Positions 58,030 through 64,000 of a DNA stretch of 64,000 bases are shown piece after piece. The DNA lies in NCBI GenBank assembly GCA_026182355.1, contig JAPFBL010000036.1:310001-374000 (forward strand), read 5' to 3'. The translations under genes and the position numbers were made by a program. Origin of the DNA: Hermatobates lingyangjiaoensis. Taxonomy: Eukaryota; Arthropoda; Insecta; Hemiptera; Hermatobatidae. Position 1 is the stretch's first letter. Every line of letters begins with the position of its first letter. Under the pieces are notes generated by a model. That model searched no databases, had not been told where the DNA came from, and saw only the letters and a program-made list of their open reading frames with translations.

Positions 58030-58410
58030 AATTGTCACAATAACACGTGATATAAATATTCAGGTAACTCACCACAAATTAGAGAAGATAGTCGCTCTAA
58101 GGCCTTTCGTTTTCACGTCGTCAGAGAGCAAGTGAATACAAGTTGTAAACAGGTTATGAATTTTGATTTAAAGAAGGAGTAAGATTGGCATCATTGACAG
58201 TATTTTTCCCTATAACTGTTGAAATAGTCTTTTCAACAGTTATAGGGAAAAATACTGTCAATGATGCCAATCTTACTCCTTCTTTAAATCAAAATTCATA
58301 ACCTGTTTACAACTTGTATTCACTTGCTCTCTGACGACGTGAAAACGAAAGGCCTTAGAGCGACTATCTTCTCTAATTTGTGGTGAGTTACCTGAATATA
58401 TATATATATA
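58030..58410. repeat. Near-perfect palindrome of PLE terminal repeats
   Basis: 58058-58229 and 58233-58400 are reverse complements with almost no spacer. Cores: CTGACGA, CGT/ACG mini-hairpin and GAAAGGCC at 58331-58360 (plus) and 58092-58124 (minus). (TA)n flanks both ends. A solo diverged arm of the same family is at 551-735. Confidence 0.85.
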
Positions 58411-58424
58411 TATATATTATATAT

Positions 58425-59935
58425 AAATATATATATATTATAGTCATTTCTAATTTACAATTAAATATATCTAGAATCACGAAACGACTCGGTTAAAATA
58501 ATTATCTGTTTTTACAAAATTAAGAAATGAACATTTTCTGGGCTTTGGTATTATGCACTTACAATACCTTTTATTTATAACACAATAACACCACATGTGA
58601 AAATCTAATGGTTACGTGTAAAGAATGTAGTCACCATATTTTTTACGCATGCTCCCAGCAAAAACAAACACAAAATTAATACAAAATGTATTGAGAGGAA
58701 CTCAAATCATCTAAACCAAAAAAGGATTTGTGCATGGTTATAATCACAAAGTCACCCACCCAACAAATCATTTGTTCAAAAAATTATAGCTTTTTCTACC
58801 ATTAAATACCACACTGTGCTTATTCCTACTAAAACATAACTATACATAACATATATTTATAATGAAACTATAATTCCTAAACAAAATTATTATAACAAAA
58901 TGATGAAAAATTTAGTGTTTCAGTCCATACATGTATAAGGAGCACAATGTGCTAATGGTTTATGGGCCACATCATATTTGCTTGAAAAGATTCAAATAGT
59001 TTTTTTTCTAATATATACTAACTTATTGAGATACATTCAACATTTTTTAAATGCAAATAAATTTATTTGGTTCAAACTGATAACATTTTTTTTTAAGTTT
59101 ATGAAAATAAATAGGATGTGTAATACATTTATATGTTAATATAGGTTAAGTTTTTTGAATTTAGTGTCATATTACGTTTTCAAGTAATCTAAGAATACAG
59201 ACATTTTTTGTTATATTATAAAAGCTTTATTACATTTTTTAAAATGCTTTTTATTCAACATTACCACTAACTTAGGGAAGAAATATTTTTTTTTAGTTCA
59301 TAAAGTGTAATCTAATATTTCATTACCATTGAAAGAAGTTCACTAAAAGGTTATACAGATTGTTCGTTCTATTTAGAGTTAATGTTTTTTTTTAAATTTC
59401 ATTATAATTTGCAATTTATATGTCCATACCCTGTTCATAATCTCTCAGAATAAATCTGGTGTCACAATTTATATTTCGTTTCTGCAAAATATGCATTGTG
59501 TTATCTAGAAACCCTGCATTTTTCCAGTAATGCTAATATTATTTTCCTAAACTAACATAATAACAAATTTCTTTATGGCATCATATAACATATGATAAAT
59601 TTCTCATTTTAAAATATTGTCCTGAATCAATATAATTCATCTACATAATAAGGGATATATTTCATTCTTGTGTACAAGAGTAATTTGATTCATAAAAGGA
59701 AATAAACTGTTGCATGATCACAAACATATTGGATCACAGAGACATAACACCCACCCAATAGCATACACACCCTCACATCCCGACACTTTCATATGCAAAC
59801 AGACACACGCACATCACTATAATCATAATAACTTCAAAAATAACTCATAGGGCTTTAAGCGTATGAATAAGTCAAACTATTGAAATACAATTCATTACTT
59901 ATATACTATACCTTACTAATATAGATGTAAAATAT
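58425..59935. other. AT-rich, no gene recognised
   Basis: No recognisable coding block or repeat. Confidence 0.5.
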
Positions 59936-59938
59936 ATT

Positions 59939-61546
59939 AGCGTTAATATTGCAAGTGAGTTTAGGACATGGTGCAAGGCAAACCTGTGGCACTTATCATA
60001 AACGTGTGTCTCCACTATAATGTAACACTTTCATAGAATTAGTTTTAATTCCCATAATAATCTATAAAAGATAGCGTTAATATTGCAAGTGAGTTTAGGA
60101 AATGGTGCAAGGCAAACCTGTGGCACTTATCATAAACGTGTGTCTGCACTGTAATGTAACACTTTCATAGAGTTAGTTTTAATGCCCATAATAATCTATA
60201 AAAGATAGCGTTAATATTGCAAGTGAGTTTAGGAAATGGTGCAAGGCAAACCTGTGGCACTTATCATAAACGTGTGTCTGCACTGTAATGTAACACTTTC
60301 ATAGAGTTAGTTTTAATGCCCATAATAATCTATAAAAGATAGCGTTAATATTGCAAGTGAGTTTAGGAAATGGTGCAAGGCAAACCTGTGGCACTTATCA
60401 TAAACGTGTGTCTGCACTGTAATGTAACACTTTCATAGAGTTAGTTTTAATGCCCATAATAATCTATAAAAGATAGCGTTAATATTGCAAGTGAGTTTAG
60501 GAAATGGTGCAAGGCAAACCTGTGGCACTTATCATAAACGTGTGTCTGCACTGTAATGTAACACTTTCACAGAGTTAGTTTTAATGCCTATAATAATCTA
60601 TAAAAGATAGCGTTAATATTGCAAGTGAGTTTAGGAAATGGTGCAAGGCAAACCTGTGGCACTTATCATAAACGTGTGTCTGCACTGTAATGTAACACTT
60701 TCATAGAGTTAGTTTTAATGCCCATAATAATCTATAAAAGATAGCGTTAATATTGCAAGTGAGTTTAGGAAATGGTGCAAGGCAAACCTGTGGCACTTAT
60801 CATAAACGTGTGTCTGCACTGTAATGTAACACTTTCATAGAGTTAGTTTTAATGCCCATAATAATCTATAAAAGATAGCGTTAATATTGCAAGTGAGTTT
60901 AGGAAATGGTGCAAGGCAAACCTGTGGCACTTATCATAAACGTGTGTCTGCACTGTAATGTAACACTTTCATAGAGTTAGTTTTAATGCCCATAATAATC
61001 TATAAAAGATAGCGTTAATATTGCAAGTGAGTTTAGGAAATGGTGCAAGGCAAACCTGTGGCACTTATCATAAACGTGTGTCTGCACTGTAATGTAACAC
61101 TTTCATAGAGTTAGTTTTAATGCCCATAATAATCTATAAAAGATAGCGTTAATATTGCAAGTGAGTTTAGGAAATGGTGCAAGGCAAACCTGTGGCACTT
61201 ATCATAAACGTGTGTCTGCACTGTAATGTAACACTTTCATAGAGTTAGTTTTAATGCCCATAATAATCTATAAAAGATAGCGTTAATATTGCAAGTGAGT
61301 TTAGGAAATGGTGCAAGGCAAACCTGTGGCACTTATCATAAACGTGTGTCTGCACTGTAATGTAACACTTTCATAGAGTTAGTTTTAATGCCCATAATAA
61401 TCTATAAAAGATAGCGTTAATATTGTAAGTGAGTTTAGGACATGGTGCAAGGCAAACCTGTGGCACTTATCATAAACGTGTGTCTGCACTGTAATGTAAC
61501 ACTTTCACAGAGTTAGTTTTAATGCCCATAATAATCTATAAAAGAT
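59939..61546. repeat. Satellite array: 12 copies of a 134-bp unit
   Basis: Units start AGCGTTAATATTGCAAG every 134 bp from 59939 to 61413, exactly 12 in all (1608 bp), and the array stops cleanly at AAAGAT (61546). Interior units are almost identical. The first and last units carry most of the variants (both share GGACATGG for GGAAATGG), and unit 5 has its own two changes. That is the pattern left by homogenisation through unequal exchange. No reading frame crosses the units and I recognise no known satellite. Confidence 0.97.
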
Positions 61547-61764
61547 AAAATAATGCCAAAGATGTGAGGGAAGGAAACACCAAGTCACCACATGAAAGTT
61601 TTATACAACGTCGAACAAATTTTATATTTTATTTTGTAGATGTAAATAAGGATGAATACTTAGCGTTCAAACGCGTCCACTTTGTGTAAAATGCCTTGCC
61701 TTGGGACTTGATGTTTCAATCCTACATTCAAATCATGAGTAAATACCAAACAATAAATTATTTA
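61547..61764. other. Spacer between satellite and retrotransposon, with MSKY-type start
   Basis: ATG at 61735 opens MSKYQTI, as at 36626 and 48979, and is in frame with the retrotransposon that follows. The upstream part of this frame is probably not native to the retrotransposon. Confidence 0.4.
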
Positions 61765-62433
61765 ATAGATCATTCGAATAATATTATTCAAATATTTACT
61801 GACATTCAAGAACACTTAAACGTTTTAGAATCCTGGTTAAAGAGTTGGAGAATACGTATCAATGAACAGAAAAGTGTTCATGTAACATTCACATTGAGGC
61901 AGGGTACATGTGCTCCTGTCTTTCTTAACAAAATTCCTATCCCTCAAGCTACTGCCACCAAATACTTAGGACTGCACCTTGACAGACGTCTTACTCGGGC
62001 TCCCCATACCAAAATGAAAAGAACAGAACTAAACAGACGATATAGACTTTTAATTCACTTACTTGATAATCGCTCAAAATTAACAACTGTCAATAAACTA
62101 TTACTATATTAATCTATGATTATGCCTATTTGGACTTACGGGATAGAAATATGGGGAGCAACAAAATCTAGCAATGCCCAGAGGATACAAGCTCTTCAGT
62201 CAAAAATTCTTAGAAAAATTCTTCATTGTCCCTTTTACATACCAAATCAAACAATCTATTCAGACCTCAGGATTTCAACAGTTCATCAAGTAGCAATATC
62301 TCGCTACAAAGCCTTCCATAAAAATCTTTGTAGCAATATCAATCCCTTAGTCCAAAACATCTCCTCAACAAATATCCCAGGAAATCCCCAAAGGCGCCTG
62401 AAGAGAAACTGGCTAAGAGACTTATTAGTGTGA
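61765..62433 (+). pseudogene. Jockey-type reverse transcriptase C-terminal region
   Basis: Reads ..LNVLESWLKSWRIRINEQKS, FTLRQGTC, YLGLHLDRRLT, LLYxSMIMPIWTYGIEIWG, RIQALQSKILRKI and SDLRISTVHQVA: the thumb and post-RT region conserved in Jockey-clade elements (WrikiNxxKS, kYLGxxlDxrL, PxwtYgixlWG, iQxxQskxLR). The catalytic FADD box is lost with the 5' part. A single TAA at 62110-62112 interrupts an otherwise continuous frame that ends at TGA 62431-62433, so the copy is fairly young. Confidence 0.88.
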
Positions 62434-62619
62434 ATTGCTCTAGTGACTTGTAAATTTAATCTAAGTTTCATAACTTATTTCTCACGCCAGGAAGTATAAT
62501 TACTGAATTATTTCTTCCCTCCTGCCTCCATGTGTAATGTATATATTTCCTTCATCATTGTCACTGGTAATGTTACATTTGCATTATTGTGACTATGTAA
62601 AATAAAATAAAAAAAAAAT
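61765..62619 (+). mobile_element. 5'-truncated Jockey-type non-LTR retrotransposon
   Basis: Comprises the end of the reverse transcriptase frame, a 3' UTR of about 165 bp and an A-rich tail (about 62598-62619), as left by target-primed reverse transcription. The 5' truncation lies about 220 bp after the satellite array. Confidence 0.85.
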
Positions 62620-64000
62620 ATATTTACTGAAGGAAAAACCTTTGTCCCTTTCAAAAATAAAGTACATTCGTAAGTTTCAGATTGATAAAATAAAGTTCGT
62701 CATATGTAAAAACATTGATGGCCTCTTATGCATATTAAATCACACTTTTAAAAGGATCAAAAGAAAAGAAGATGTAAAAAGAGTAGTTTAAAATTATTTA
62801 ATTTAATATTAATTATTGTGTTATTATTATTAATTATTAATTTATTTATTTATAGTCAAATAAACAGTTAGCAATAATGAATTTAATTCCTGAAGAAAAT
62901 TAACCTGACATATTTATCTGAAACATAAGACTACTACATCGCTTCCAGCATCATTTCTACTTTTTCTATTTTCTTCTCTTTATTTATATTTTCTTTTCTA
63001 TAGTTATTAGAAATAACTATATTACCTTTTTGTGAAAAAAGGGCATTTATATATTACTCAAGACTAGTAAATTTGTAAAACCAAATACATTTTTTTTTTG
63101 TTTTTAAAATGTTCTTCAAGTGTTGTGTAAAATTAAATTCATTATTTTAGTAGCAAAAAGTGTGAGGTAGTGTTAAAGAAGTTTCTTCTTAAAATAATAT
63201 AAACGGTCAGGTAGAGCTACATTACTGAATTGAGACGTTACGTTTAAACTAAGCAATGGTTTATCTTCAATATTATTAACTTATTTTGATTTAACAATGA
63301 AACCTAAAGTATGTTATTACTGCTTAGTGATTGTTTATTTATTGCTTAACTCAAAACAACCATTTAGATTGGGCATGGAATTCTTAGCCAAACTGATTAA
63401 TAGTGCTACCTTCCTGGCAACATTAAATTTTGTAGTGTTCAATATCAAAGTTGCAATAAAAAAGGAGTTATATTTTATTATGTAAAGGACAACTCAGAAG
63501 TTCTAATCTTACAGGCGTTATTATATCTATCTCGAAAAATGTGAGAGCAACAGTTTTTAGACAGATTTTTTTTGAGGTTGTTAAGAAGTTACTTCCCTAA
63601 TTTTTAAATTATGAAGATAACACATTATATTTCTTCAAATCCTAATTAACAGTTTATACTTTTCATTTTCTCATACTAAATTTGTTTAAAGAATGATAAC
63701 AAACGTCCTCTACAAAAGTGGCACAAAATGTCATAGTCCTGCAGTATTATTATCATTTCCAATTCCTATGACCACAGGCAATAATGAAGTTAATATATAT
63801 TTATCTAATCCTGGTAACATATGATGTAAGTAAATCTCCTAAAAAATGATTAAATAGTGTTAATTGTAAAATTTCATGTCTTTAACGTATTAAATATTCA
63901 TAGGTCAGACTGGTTGGTAAGCTATAACGACTATGAGTCACACAATATAAATAAATATTCCGTGTCGAAGGAAGGTAAATTTCAATCTTTGTTTTTGCAT
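62620..64000. other. AT-rich, no gene recognised
   Basis: The only open frame of note (63297-63485) is without known motifs and looks like chance. Confidence 0.5.

Noticed and set aside
59939..61546. CRISPR array
   Set aside because: The whole 134-bp unit is repeated with no unique spacers, and the DNA is eukaryotic; it is a satellite.

Overview
The window looks like AT-rich, intron- or intergenic-type DNA from an invertebrate animal nuclear genome, most likely an arthropod. Chelicerates (horseshoe crab or spider lineages) fit the repeat mix, but that placement is inference. The evidence is the complete lack of bacterial-style gene packing, long (TA)n tracts, tRNA-derived SINE heads, and remnants of mariner, hAT, Tc1/mariner-like, Helitron, Jockey-type and Penelope-like (PLE) elements. 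No complete host gene is visible. The best host-coding candidate is a pair of exon-like segments at 3958-4272 joined by a 51-bp intron with GT..AG ends. Weaker orphan coding-like segments lie at 30119-30213, 34470-34612, 40109-40240 and 46410-46610.

The dominant structure is a swarm of PLE ends. At least a dozen short units (1-272, 1021-1455, 1468-2400, 12321-12600, 16320-16590, 21991-22084, 52731-53103, 53123-53591, 53685-53883, 53955-54160, 54303-55207, 58058-58400 and others) are head-to-head inverted repeats. Most are bounded by (TA)n and carry a hammerhead-like ribozyme motif near each outer end. Several families are recognisable from their ribozyme sequence. The largest pair (12613-15380) preserves part of the reverse transcriptase and a nearly intact Cys-motif plus GIY-YIG endonuclease domain, the hallmark of endonuclease-bearing PLEs. 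Other PLE coding relics are at 5210-5830, 19455-19940 and 33866-33937.

Other residents, left to right: Helitron/PIF1-type helicase relics (7880-8780 plus strand, 36050-36560 minus strand); a DDE transposase C-terminus (11830-12200); a hAT deletion derivative inserted in a (TA)n tract (15403-15886); an internally deleted mariner with perfect 29-bp ends and an open in-frame 225-aa reading frame (25007-25933); a non-coding terminal-inverted-repeat family of about 1.69 kb with two long copies (28168-29816, 38110-39796) and several relics; a ZBED/hAT-like pseudogene (about 47025-47860); a tRNA-headed SINE (48337-48669); an exact 12 x 134-bp satellite array (59939-61546); and a 5'-truncated Jockey-type retrotransposon with one premature stop (61765-62619).

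Intervals not listed as elements are AT-rich sequence in which I see no supportable gene. The most interesting system here is the recurring palindromic, ribozyme-bearing PLE terminal repeat ending in (TA)n. Its transcripts would fold into long hairpins flanked by two self-cleaving motifs.
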